Shown: positions 1 to 7,876 of the stretch, in pieces | Layout of the letters: each line of letters opens with the position of its first letter | Numbering within the stretch: the first letter of the stretch is position 1 | Source of the DNA: Prochlorococcaceae cyanobacterium jk18x22bins.40 | Lineage (GTDB): Bacteria > Cyanobacteriota > Cyanobacteriia > PCC-6307 > Cyanobiaceae | Direction: 5' to 3' | DNA length: 64,000 nucleotides | Assembly: GCA_022826155.1 (NCBI GenBank) | Contig: JAJDVL010000047.1 | Span: forward strand, 30,206 to 94,205 | Translations under genes and position numbers: made by a program | The notes under the pieces: model-generated | Told to the model about the DNA's origin: nothing | What the model saw: only the letters and a program-made list of their open reading frames with translations | The model's database searches: none

Positions 1-1381
1 AAAATGTATCTGACCAAATGTCTGAAATTACTTCAGTTGGTGAGTCTTCATAAAAATATTTCCATCTCAAGCTTCCCGATAGCGGTTCTAGCCTACCTGA
101 CTTTTGCAAGCGGGACATCCCGTCAAGGTGTGTTTTCCAGCTCTTCCTATTCGGATACTTATATTCCTTACCATTACAAATAAAATTGTACATACACGAC
201 TCTGTATAGCCAGAAGATCCTAAATTCTGTGCAGTGTAGAAGCGATATTTCTTGAACTCATCCTTATCGATTCTCGAGCGAGACTTTGTCGTTCCACTTG
301 AATCCATTCCTAGAGAGAATTCTGGGTGATCTTCAAGTAGTTTTTGCTTTTTTGGTTTCCTAAATTTCAATTTAGATTTATCTTTACAATACCAAATTAT
401 AAAATCAGTCGTACGAGCAAGATCAGACACTGAAAGGGGGCTCTTCACACGAACAGTTATCTGTGATACAAAATTCTTAGCCAGAAATATCTCGTCAATT
501 ATATTTCTTACAAGATGCACATTCTCATCCCCAATCTGCACGAAGATTGATCCACTTTCACTCAACAATTCCCGCGCCAGCAGCAGCCGGTCCCGTAAAT
601 AGGTGAGATAGGAGTGAATCCCCAGCTCCCAGGTGTCCCGGAAGGCTTTGATTGTTTCCGGTTCCTGGGTGAGATCCTCATCTGAGCGATCTTTCACATC
701 CCGCTTGTTCACAAAGGGCTGAAAATTGGAGCCGTATTTGATTCCATAGGGTGGGTCAATATAGATCATTTGCACACAGCCGCCCAGGCTTTCCTTAGTG
801 AGCAGGGAGTTCATCACCAGCAGGCTATCCCCCGCCACCAATCGGTTGGACCAACCTTTTTCGTGGCGATAGAACTCCAGCACCTGCCGCAAGGGCAGAT
901 TCTCAAACGGCGCTGCGAACAGGTCCGGTTGTCGCCACTGGCGGGCGGCATCGTCGCCCGCCAGCCGCTTGGCCACATGAGCCAGAATGGTTGCCGGATC
1001 CACTCGCTCATGGACATGGAGGGAAACCGTATCCACGGTGAAGCTGGTTTTTTCCGCTTTGCCCGTCCAGGTGAGATAGGGTTGCTGGAGGCGTTTCAAT
1101 TCCTCCAGCGCTTCTTTCATGCGTCCGGGATCATTGGAAGCCAGCGCCTCATCAATGAGCGTTTCGATCCCGGCTCGGGCGCTATCGAAGTTGAGCACCG
1201 GATCCAGGTGGGGATCATAGGCCCAGGTCGTTTTGTCCCCGTCCGGGTCCGTTGCGGCATGGACCATCCCCACTTCAGGGTTGTTCACCCGTGTGTCCCC
1301 ATGGCGATAACTGAGCACCTGCACCGGCTTGCCCTTGCCCCGTGCGTTCCGCCGCGAATTGGCTGGGTTTTCATCGGACAT
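1..1381 (-). CDS. Type III-like (beta-class) site-specific DNA methyltransferase, 3' end beyond window
   Basis: Translating the minus strand from the ATG at 1379-1381 gives an open frame of 460 codons that runs off the left edge, so the C-terminus is missing. The catalytic motif DPPYG lies near residue 208 (bases about 745-760), preceded by the methyltransferase context VQMIYI, and the last visible residues (ISDIWSDTF) match the conserved block of type III Mod subunits that follows the target recognition region. The order motif IV before motif I is the beta class. The protein would methylate adenine in DNA, probably with a Res partner outside the window. The first 820 bases of the gene are GC-rich and the rest (window 1-560) is clearly AT-richer, as if the recognition domain had been exchanged. 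No frameshift was found in the visible part. Type II enzymes of the same fold cannot be excluded. Confidence 0.85.
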   Translation of the reverse strand, partial: MSDENPANSRRNARGKGKPVQVLSYRHGDTRVNNPEVGMVHAATDPDGDKTTWAYDPHLDPVLNFDSARAGIETLIDEALASNDPGRMKEALEELKRLQQPYLTWTGKAEKTSFTVDTVSLHVHERVDPATILAHVAKRLAGDDAARQWRQPDLFAAPFENLPLRQVLEFYRHEKGWSNRLVAGDSLLVMNSLLTKESLGGCVQMIYIDPPYGIKYGSNFQPFVNKRDVKDRSDEDLTQEPETIKAFRDTWELGIHSYLTYLRDRLLLARELLSESGSIFVQIGDENVHLVRNIIDEIFLAKNFVSQITVRVKSPLSVSDLARTTDFIIWYCKDKSKLKFRKPKKQKLLEDHPEFSLGMDSSGTTKSRSRIDKDEFKKYRFYTAQNLGSSGYTESCMYNFICNGKEYKYPNRKSWKTHLDGMSRLQKSGRLEPLSGSLRWKYFYEDSPTEVISDIWSDTF

Positions 1382-1483
1382 GGCCTGAGGCAGGGGCTCC
1401 ACAAGCTTAGGCCAGCGGGGACTGTGCTTTGGGCGGGGCTTGATTGAGGACAGCATCACCCATGGGGGTGAAGGATCACGGGG

Positions 1484-1732
1484 TCATCCGAAGAGGGCTT
1501 CCTTCACAGCCTGGCTGGATAAACCGACATGCTCCGCCACCACATTCACAATTTTATTCAGAGTTCCGACGCGCAGGGAGCAGTGGTCCGGCACGGTCAA
1601 GCTGTGTTCACCAGCCTCTGTGACCCGCGTCACGGTCATGTGACTTCCCCTCTGTCGTGTCACCGTGTAGCGATAGTGGCGTGAGAGCCGCCCACAAAGA
1701 TCCTGGCCGGAAAGATCCCGCGGGAGTCTCAT
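1484..1732 (-). CDS. hicA: HicA-like toxin (mRNA interferase)
   Basis: An 82-residue protein that matches the HicA fold: a short N-terminal helix with DLCGRL, then the strand RYTVTRQRGSH holding the catalytic-type His of the RGSH motif, then the VPDH strand and the C-terminal helix region with GTLNKIV. HicA toxins cleave mRNA and are neutralised by HicB. The ATG at 1732 overlaps the stop of the upstream hicB-like gene in an ATGA, so the two are translationally coupled. HicB precedes HicA here, the reverse of the common order but seen in this sub-family. I see no broken motif, so the toxin is probably intact. Confidence 0.75.
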   Translation of the reverse strand: MRLPRDLSGQDLCGRLSRHYRYTVTRQRGSHMTVTRVTEAGEHSLTVPDHCSLRVGTLNKIVNVVAEHVGLSSQAVKEALFG

Positions 1733-2112
1733 ACAGCAATGGCCTCGTCCTCCACGTAGTGGAGCCTGATCGGGCCGGGAACATGGCCACCAGCAAAGTG
1801 GCAATTCACCGCGTCCCGGACCATGGTTTCCAGATCGTCCCGATCCTCCCCCTGTGTGAAGATGCAGTGGCCAACTGCCTGGGCATCATATCCCCCTTCG
1901 GGGGCTTTGGTCACCTCGAAGAGGATCTCGTTGCGGTTGATCCCCCCTTCGTTCCTATCCGGCTTGGTGGCCCGGGTCAAAACTTCCCCACGGGTGCCAC
2001 CTGGAGATAGATTCGCTGGACGCTGGACCTCAAAGCAGCGACTCAAACCCCCATGGACAATTCCCTGAACCTTGGCGCTGATGCGGGTGCGGGTGCTGTG
2101 CATCCATTTCAT
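1729..2112 (-). CDS. hicB: HicB-like antitoxin, start uncertain
   Basis: The last 67 residues are a compact HicB-like partial RNase H fold: NEILFEV, the turn EAPEGGY-like (KAPEGGYDAQA), the FTQGEDRDDLE segment and MVRDAVNCHF. Family members begin at about the NEILFEV strand, but here the codon at that point is not a start, and the frame stays open 59 codons upstream to an ATG at 2112. A TTG at 1980 is another in-frame choice. Either the gene really has an N-terminal extension or its native start has mutated. It overlaps hicA by four bases. There is no obvious C-terminal helix-turn-helix, so autoregulation through DNA binding is not evident. Confidence 0.6.
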   Translation of the reverse strand: MKWMHSTRTRISAKVQGIVHGGLSRCFEVQRPANLSPGGTRGEVLTRATKPDRNEGGINRNEILFEVTKAPEGGYDAQAVGHCIFTQGEDRDDLETMVRDAVNCHFAGGHVPGPIRLHYVEDEAIAV

Positions 2113-2214
2113 AGAAAGGGCCTCTCTAGGGCTCTAATAGCGATCCTCTAGCTCCCTGGGGCTCTGGATCTGTATAAATCATAGTCCATTGAGATCGTTG
2201 AGAGGCCCCCTGCA

Positions 2215-2256
2215 CCGCCATGCCATGGCCAAATACCGCCATGCCATGGCCAAATA
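2215..2256. repeat. Perfect 21-bp tandem duplication
   Basis: The unit from 2215 to 2235 is repeated without change from 2236 to 2256. It contains CCATGCCATGGCC and lies in the non-coding stretch between the HicAB pair and lipA. A few spaced CCATGG-like sites occur nearby. No function is apparent. Confidence 0.9.
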
Positions 2257-2396
2257 ATGTGCCCTACGGACGATCCTTGCCCCGATTCCTAGCGGGATGG
2301 TTTCACCACGCTACATGGTGTGGCCCTTGGCCACCCGGATGGCGGCGCGGTCTGGCTGGCAGCCCGATGGTCCCTGTTGCTTTGCGTGCAAGGGGG

Positions 2397-2594
2397 CTAT
2401 GGCTTGGCCAGCATAAGGGCCACAGGGACCACCACCACGAGCAGCACAATGACGGACGTGGCGTCCCCTGCGAATCTCAAGAGGAACTTGAGGTCCTGCC
2501 TGGCTTCCTTGAGGTCCTGCCTGACGTCACCGAGACTGGCTTTCAAGGCCTCTTGACCAGCTTCCAAGCGCCCCAGACTGACACCAAGGTCCAA
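2397..2594 (-). CDS. Small coiled-coil membrane protein, hypothetical
   Basis: A 65-residue frame with a charged heptad-like N-terminal half (repeats of the form LKEARQDLKF) followed by a strongly hydrophobic C-terminal segment of about 18 residues rich in V and L, ending in a short polar tail. This is the layout of small XhlA-like or tail-anchored membrane proteins. The composition is not that of a random antisense frame, which supports translation, but I do not recognise the family and the start is not fixed by a clear ribosome binding site. It is the only plausible gene in the 700-base gap before lipA. Confidence 0.35.
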   Translation of the reverse strand: MDLGVSLGRLEAGQEALKASLGDVRQDLKEARQDLKFLLRFAGDATSVIVLLVVVVPVALMLAKP

Positions 2595-2839
2595 GGTGTT
2601 GATGGGAAGTGTCTGCCTGTGGTGTGGAGGTCATGGACCGCGCCCCTTGATCTCATCCTATGGCGAGAACAAGGTGGGGGTGACAACGAAAAAGGGCTGG
2701 CGGTAGCGCTGCGTTGGTCTGCTGATGGGATGGAACGTAGTCTTCATGCAGGCCCTCCAGTTGCCGTGTGACCACCAAAAACCAGCGGCAAGGATGCACC
2801 CCCACCCGCCGCACCCTTCTGCCGCCCAATTGAGCCCCA

Positions 2840-3763
2840 ATGCCCAGCCCCTATCGCACCACCCTTCCCCAACAGCGCCTGCCCCCCTGGCTGCAACGTC
2901 CCCTCGGCACTGCATCCCAGTTGGCCCAGGTGCAGGAACAGGTTCGGAGCCTTCGCCTCAACACCATCTGTGAGCAAGGCCGCTGCCCCAATCGGGGGGA
3001 GTGTTACGCCGCGGGAACCGCCACGTTCCTTCTGGGTGGATCCATTTGCACCCGCAGTTGTGCATTTTGCCAGGTGCATAAGGGCCAGGCGCCCCAACCC
3101 CTGGACGCCAAGGAAGCGGACCGGGTGGCGGAGGCGGTGGCCAATTTGGGATTGCGCTATGTGGTGCTCACGGCAGTGGCGCGGGATGATCAGCCGGATC
3201 ACGGCGCAAGCCTGTTCGTGGAGACCATGGCGGCCATCCGCCGTCATGACGCCACCGTGTCCATTGAGGTGCTGACCCCTGATTTCTGGGGTGGGCAGCG
3301 GGAGCTTGCAGCAGCCCACAGGGCCCAGCGCCAGCGGTTGGCCATGGTGCTGGCGGCCCGTCCGGTGTGCTTCAACCACAATCTGGAAACCGTGGAACGG
3401 CTCCAACGTCAGGTGCGTCGTGGCGCCCAATACGACCGCTCCCTGGGGCTTCTGGCCCTGAGCAAACAACTGGCCCCGGAGATTCCTACAAAATCCGGCC
3501 TGATGCTGGGGCTGGGCGAGAGCGAAGCGGAGGTGCTGGCCACCCTCCGGGATCTGCGCCGTGTGGACTGTGATCGCGTCACCATGGGCCAGTACATGCG
3601 CCCTTCCCTGGATCAACTCCCCGTGGAGCGCTACTGGACGCCGGCGGATTTCCAGCGCCTGGGCCAGGCCGCCCGGGCCATGGGCTTTCGTCAGGTGCGC
3701 AGTGGCCCCCTGGTGCGCAGCAGCTACCACGCCCACAGCAGTGAGCCCTTGGTTGAGGCCTGA
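2840..3763 (+). CDS. lipA: Lipoyl synthase (radical SAM)
   Basis: Inserts two sulfur atoms into protein-bound octanoyl chains to make the lipoyl cofactor of 2-oxoacid dehydrogenases and the glycine cleavage system. The 307-residue length is usual. Auxiliary cluster ligands Cys44, Cys49 and Cys55 sit in [15 protein letters not shown], and the radical SAM triad Cys70, Cys74 and Cys77 in CTRSCAFC. The C-terminal RSSYHA keeps the conserved RSSY serine that ligates the auxiliary cluster. It ends three bases before the convergent bioB stop, so the two genes must share or lack a terminator. Cyanobacteria often hold two lipA copies; which one this is cannot be decided here. Confidence 0.95.
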   Translation: MPSPYRTTLPQQRLPPWLQRPLGTASQLAQVQEQVRSLRLNTICEQGRCPNRGECYAAGTATFLLGGSICTRSCAFCQVHKGQAPQPLDAKEADRVAEAVANLGLRYVVLTAVARDDQPDHGASLFVETMAAIRRHDATVSIEVLTPDFWGGQRELAAAHRAQRQRLAMVLAARPVCFNHNLETVERLQRQVRRGAQYDRSLGLLALSKQLAPEIPTKSGLMLGLGESEAEVLATLRDLRRVDCDRVTMGQYMRPSLDQLPVERYWTPADFQRLGQAARAMGFRQVRSGPLVRSSYHAHSSEPLVEA

Positions 3764-3766
3764 ACC

Positions 3767-4735
3767 TTAAGAGGCCTCCCCATGGGGTTGCCGCCAGCGC
3801 ACCCCAGCCGCCTGGAGCAGGTCTTGATCCTTGGAGAGATCGGGGTTGGGGGTGGTGAGCAGGCGATCCCCGTAGAAGATGGAATCCGCCCCCGCAAGGA
3901 GACAGAGCAACTGGGCTTCCCGGCTGAGGCTGGTGCGGCCGGCGCTGAGGCGGACCCGGCTGCGGGGCATGAGAATTCGTGCCGTGGCCACCATGCGCAC
4001 CAACTCCAGTGGATCCACTGGCGGCTGCTCCCCCAGGGGTGTACCCTCAATGGGCACCAGGGCATTGATGGGAACACTCTCCGGGTGAGGATTCATGCTG
4101 GCCAGAACCACCAGCAGCTCTGCCCGATCCTGCACAGTTTCCCCCAGCCCCAGAATCCCGCCGGTGCAGAGAGTGATGCCCGCCTGCCGCACCCGCTGCA
4201 ACGTGGCCAGGCGGTCCCCGTAGGTGCGGGTGGTAACCACTTGGTTGTAGTGGGCGGGTCCGGTGTCCAGGTTGTGGTTGTAGGCGGTCAGGCCCGCTGC
4301 AGCCAGCCTTTTGGCCTGGTCGTCCGTCAGCATGCCTGCGGTGACACAGGCCTCCATGCCCAGGGCACGCACCCCCTCCACCATGGCCACCATGGCCTCG
4401 AAGGCTGGACCGTTGCGAATTTCACGCCAGGCCCAACCCATGCAGAAGCGGTGGGCGCCAGCGGCCTTGGCGGCGGCGGCCTTCGCCAACACCTGCTCCA
4501 CATCAAGTGTCTGGGGCGGGGTGGGCAAGGCCTGGGGGTGATGGGCAGATTGGGAGCAGTAGGCGCAATCCTCGCTGCAACCACCGGTTTTAACGCTCAG
4601 CAGGGAGGCCAGTTGCACGGTGTAACCGGGATTGGCCTGACGGTGAACGGACTGGGCCTGCCAGAGCAGGTCCACCAGGGGAGCTTGCAGCAGGTTCAAC
4701 ACCTCCTGCACTGTCCAGTCGTATCTGGGCTTCAT
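3767..4735 (-). CDS. bioB: Biotin synthase (radical SAM)
   Basis: Converts dethiobiotin to biotin. The 322 residues include the radical SAM triad Cys53, Cys57 and Cys60 in [12 protein letters not shown], and the FCMGWAWRE segment that supplies a ligand of the sulfur-donating 2Fe-2S cluster. The ATG overlaps the stop of uppS by four bases, making it the last gene of the run lysA-cdaA-uppS-bioB. That order is, from memory, shared with marine Synechococcus and Prochlorococcus. No biotin-responsive site can be seen, and expression probably follows the upstream wall genes. Confidence 0.95.
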   Translation of the reverse strand: MKPRYDWTVQEVLNLLQAPLVDLLWQAQSVHRQANPGYTVQLASLLSVKTGGCSEDCAYCSQSAHHPQALPTPPQTLDVEQVLAKAAAAKAAGAHRFCMGWAWREIRNGPAFEAMVAMVEGVRALGMEACVTAGMLTDDQAKRLAAAGLTAYNHNLDTGPAHYNQVVTTRTYGDRLATLQRVRQAGITLCTGGILGLGETVQDRAELLVVLASMNPHPESVPINALVPIEGTPLGEQPPVDPLELVRMVATARILMPRSRVRLSAGRTSLSREAQLLCLLAGADSIFYGDRLLTTPNPDLSKDQDLLQAAGVRWRQPHGEAS

Positions 4736-5505
4736 GGCCCCACAGTGCCATAGCGGCGCTGACGTTGCTGAAAATCCCTCAGGGCAGTGGCCAGGGCTGC
4801 CTGGTCAAAGTCCGGCCAGAGTACGTCGGTGATATGAATCTCGGCATAGGCCAGTTGCCAGAGCAAAAAATTGCTGATCCGAAACTCCCCACTGGTGCGA
4901 ATCAACAGGTCGGGATCAGGATCACCAGCCGTGAGCAACAGGTTGGCAAAACGGGCCTCGTTGATGTCGTCAGGCTCCAGGACGCCTTGTCGCACGTCCT
5001 GCGCCAGCCGACGGGCCACCTGGACCAGTTCATGGCGCCCCCCATAGTTGGTGCAGACATTCAGATGGACCCTGTCGTTGCGTGCGGTGCGGGCTGTGGC
5101 CTGGGCAATGTGTTCCTGCAGGCCCAAGGGCAGACCATCCAGATCCCCCAGGAAGCGCAGGCGCACCTGGGCCTGATCCAGTTCGTTCAGCTCCTGCTTG
5201 AGCACTTGCTCAAACAAGGCCATGAGAAAACTCACCTCCTCATCGGGGCGCTGCCAATTTTCCGTGGAAAAGGCATAGGTGGTGAGGGCCGGAATGCCCC
5301 AGTGGCCACAGAGTTGCAGCAGACGCTTCAACGCCTGCACCCCCATCTGGTGGCCCCGTACGCGGGGGAGGCGACGTTGTTGGGCCCAACGACCGTTGCC
5401 GTCCATGATCACCGCCAAATGCCGCGGCAGGCGCGTCGTGTCCAAATCGCCTGGCAGCGCCATCAACGGACTGGTATCCCCAGGGTGGGCTGTGGCGCGT
5501 TGCAT
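4732..5505 (-). CDS. uppS: Isoprenyl transferase (undecaprenyl diphosphate synthase)
   Basis: Cis-prenyltransferase that extends farnesyl diphosphate to the C55 carrier lipid for peptidoglycan and other envelope polymers. The 257 residues hold the catalytic Asp35 in IMDGNGRWA, the TLYAFS-like [10 protein letters not shown] block, and the C-terminal signature [14 protein letters not shown]. It starts directly after the cdaA stop (adjacent bases 5505/5506) and overlaps bioB by four bases, so the four genes are tightly coupled. Confidence 0.96.
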   Translation of the reverse strand: MQRATAHPGDTSPLMALPGDLDTTRLPRHLAVIMDGNGRWAQQRRLPRVRGHQMGVQALKRLLQLCGHWGIPALTTYAFSTENWQRPDEEVSFLMALFEQVLKQELNELDQAQVRLRFLGDLDGLPLGLQEHIAQATARTARNDRVHLNVCTNYGGRHELVQVARRLAQDVRQGVLEPDDINEARFANLLLTAGDPDPDLLIRTSGEFRISNFLLWQLAYAEIHITDVLWPDFDQAALATALRDFQQRQRRYGTVGP

Positions 5506-6324
5506 TCAGGAAGCTCTGAGGGAGCGCCGGGCCGCCGTGGATTCACCAGGGTCCTGAACCAGATTCTTCATGGCGGCCTCCAAAAGCTCCTTCAGGCGGC
5601 TGCTGGTGATGGGCCGTTCCAGGTGTCCCAGTTGCGCCAGGGAAATGGTGCCGGTTTCTTCCGAGACCACAACACAGAGGCACTGGTCAAAGCGTTCAGT
5701 CATGCCTACCGCAGCCAAGTGGCGGGTGCCAAAGCGGCTGGTCCTTTGCCGGGCCAGGGGCAGGATGACCCCAGCCGAGACAATCCGCTCACCCCGCACC
5801 AGCACGGCGCCGTCATGGATGGGGGAGTTGACGGAAAAAATGTTGAGCAGCAACTCGATGGAGAGGATTGCATCCATCGGAATGCCAGGGGTGATAAAAT
5901 CATCATCTTGCAGGTCGCTGCCAAGATCCACGAGGACCAAGGCGCCGCGTCGACTTTGAGACATGCGTCCTGCGGCCTCGCCGATCACGTTGACGGCATC
6001 CTTATTGTAAAAGCTCTTGGAGTTTCGTCCCAGAAGTTGGCCCCAGCGGCCGCTGCCCAGTAGATCCAGAAGACGGCGCAGATCGGACTGCAGCAAGAAC
6101 GCCAACGCCAGACCGCAAACCAGCACCATGGCCTGAATGAGCCTGTCGGTGAGGGGAAGGGGGGACTGCCGCTGCTGCACCAGCCAGCCCAAGATCACCA
6201 GGAGCAGGTAGCCCCTGATCAAACCCTGCGTGCGAATTCCACGTCCCCTGGTTCTGTTCAGCACCAGAAAGGCAAGGAGGCATGCCAGCAGAATGTCAAG
6301 GGCCTGCAGGAGCCACAAGACCAT
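5506..6324 (-). CDS. cdaA: Diadenylate cyclase, membrane-bound (c-di-AMP synthase)
   Basis: Makes cyclic di-AMP from two ATP. The 272-residue protein has three N-terminal membrane segments (about residues 3-22, 38-50 and 63-79) and a DAC domain with the DGA motif at 171-173 (IHDGAVLV) and the RHR-type motif GTRHLAAVG at 199-207. The start at 6324 is chosen because the hydrophobic first helix begins there; the frame is open further upstream but crosses into the lysA end. Its place between lysA and uppS suggests co-expression of the second messenger with peptidoglycan precursor genes. Confidence 0.93.
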   Translation of the reverse strand: MVLWLLQALDILLACLLAFLVLNRTRGRGIRTQGLIRGYLLLVILGWLVQQRQSPLPLTDRLIQAMVLVCGLALAFLLQSDLRRLLDLLGSGRWGQLLGRNSKSFYNKDAVNVIGEAAGRMSQSRRGALVLVDLGSDLQDDDFITPGIPMDAILSIELLLNIFSVNSPIHDGAVLVRGERIVSAGVILPLARQRTSRFGTRHLAAVGMTERFDQCLCVVVSEETGTISLAQLGHLERPITSSRLKELLEAAMKNLVQDPGESTAARRSLRAS

Positions 6325-6352
6325 GCCGTGCCTGCAATCAACTGGCTCTACC

Positions 6353-7735
6353 TTATTGGGACAGGGCTGGATTGGCGCAGATGTCCGGCAAAATATCCCA
6401 GCGCAACAGATCCTGATGGGTTTCCCGGCGTTGCACCAGTTGGGCTTGCCCTCCCTGTACCAACACCGCCGCGGGTCGGGGGATGCGGTTGTAGTTAGAG
6501 GCCATGGAGGCGTTGTAGGCCCCCGTGGCCAGTACCGCCAGCAGATCCCCACTGGCCACAGGGGGCAGGGAAATGTTATGCAGCAACACATCCCCGGATT
6601 CGCAGTGCTTGCCCGCCACGGTGACGGTGTCTGTGGCTGCGTCCCGGCAACGCTGGGGCAAGCAGGCCGTATAGCGGGATTGGTAGGTGATGGGCCGGGG
6701 ATTGTCGCTCATGCCCCCATCCACGGCAACGTAGGTGCGCACCCCGGGGATCTCCTTGCGGCTGCCCACCTGATACAGGGTCAGCCCCGCTGTGGCCACA
6801 AGGGAGCGGCCCGGTTCACAGAGCAGGCGGGGGAGGGGTTGTTGATGCTGACGACAGGCGGCCACCACAGCGGCACTCACGGCTTGGACCCAGGCCGCAA
6901 TGGCGGGGGGATCGTCACTGGCCACGTAACGCACTCCCAGGCCCCCCCCCACGTTCAAATCCTTGGGGTGATGCCCCAGCGCCCGGGCCCGACCCATGGC
7001 CTTCACCATGACTGCCGCCAGGTCTTCATGGGGCTGCAGCTCAAAAATCTGGGAACCAATGTGGGCATGGAGCCCGGCCACTGCCGCCCATGACGCCGTG
7101 GCCAGTCGCCGTAGCACGGCATCCAGTTCTTCCAGGTCAAAACCGAATTTGCTGTCCAGATGGCCAGTGCGGATGTACTCGTGGGTGTGGCATTCGATCC
7201 CCGGCGTAAAGCGGATCAACAGCCGCACCCGTTGCTCCCGCTGGCTGCAGAGGCTTTCCAGCAGATCCAGCTCCAACCAGTTGTCCAGCACCACGGTCAC
7301 GCCGTGCTCCAGCGCCAACCTCAGCTCGTCCCGGGACTTGTTGTTGCCATGGAGGACCATGTTGCGAGGATCCATGCCGCCGCCCAGAGCAGTGAGAAGC
7401 TCCCCAGCCGAGACCGCATCCAATCCCAGCCCCTCGCTGGCCACCAGGGCCGCCATGGCAAGGCTGCTATGGGCCTTGGAGGCGTAAAGCACGAGAGATT
7501 TGCCGGGGTAGTGGCGCACCAGGGCACGGCAATAGGCTTGGCAGCCCGCCCGCAGGGTGGTTTCATCCAGCACGTAAAGAGGTGTGCCATGGTGAGCCGC
7601 CAGATCAGTCAGGCGACACCCACCCACCCACAATTGACCCTCCTGGTCAACCTCTGCGCCCAATGGGGCCAGGTTGCGGTTGGGACTCTGGACATCAACG
7701 TCCTCTTCGTACGGGCGGAAGTGTGGCGAAGACAT
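6353..7735 (-). CDS. lysA: Diaminopimelate decarboxylase
   Basis: PLP enzyme that makes lysine from meso-diaminopimelate. The 460 residues show the PLP lysine at about 87 in YASKAHS, the HIGSQIFE strand, the phosphate-binding glycine run NVGGGLGVRY, CEPGRSLVA and the catalytic Cys in HCESGD. It heads the leftward run with cdaA (28-base gap), uppS and bioB, and is divergent from clpC with about 140 bases between. In related picocyanobacteria I remember a rimI-like acetyltransferase gene between lysA and clpC; none is present here. The G9 run at 6942-6950 encodes the conserved glycines and does not break the frame. Confidence 0.95.
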   Translation of the reverse strand: MSSPHFRPYEEDVDVQSPNRNLAPLGAEVDQEGQLWVGGCRLTDLAAHHGTPLYVLDETTLRAGCQAYCRALVRHYPGKSLVLYASKAHSSLAMAALVASEGLGLDAVSAGELLTALGGGMDPRNMVLHGNNKSRDELRLALEHGVTVVLDNWLELDLLESLCSQREQRVRLLIRFTPGIECHTHEYIRTGHLDSKFGFDLEELDAVLRRLATASWAAVAGLHAHIGSQIFELQPHEDLAAVMVKAMGRARALGHHPKDLNVGGGLGVRYVASDDPPAIAAWVQAVSAAVVAACRQHQQPLPRLLCEPGRSLVATAGLTLYQVGSRKEIPGVRTYVAVDGGMSDNPRPITYQSRYTACLPQRCRDAATDTVTVAGKHCESGDVLLHNISLPPVASGDLLAVLATGAYNASMASNYNRIPRPAAVLVQGGQAQLVQRRETHQDLLRWDILPDICANPALSQ

Positions 7736-7876
7736 GGGGCAACGAAAAACTTGGGTGAAAATCTGAACCGTGCGACAACCAGCAGGGCCGGTTATCTGGT
7801 CATGGCTTTACTCCTTCGGGTTTCCCCAATGGCTGCCTGGCCCTGGTAGCTTGCAATCACAAGGTCCCTGTGACGG

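Noticed and set aside
770..1447. Long plus-strand frame opposite the methyltransferase
   Set aside because: It is antisense to the strongly supported methyltransferase gene; its residues show no family features.
6941..6950. Homopolymer run in lysA as a possible phase switch
   Set aside because: The run encodes the conserved glycines of the PLP-phosphate loop, the frame is intact and the gene is essential; the same composition is expected from GC-rich Gly codons.
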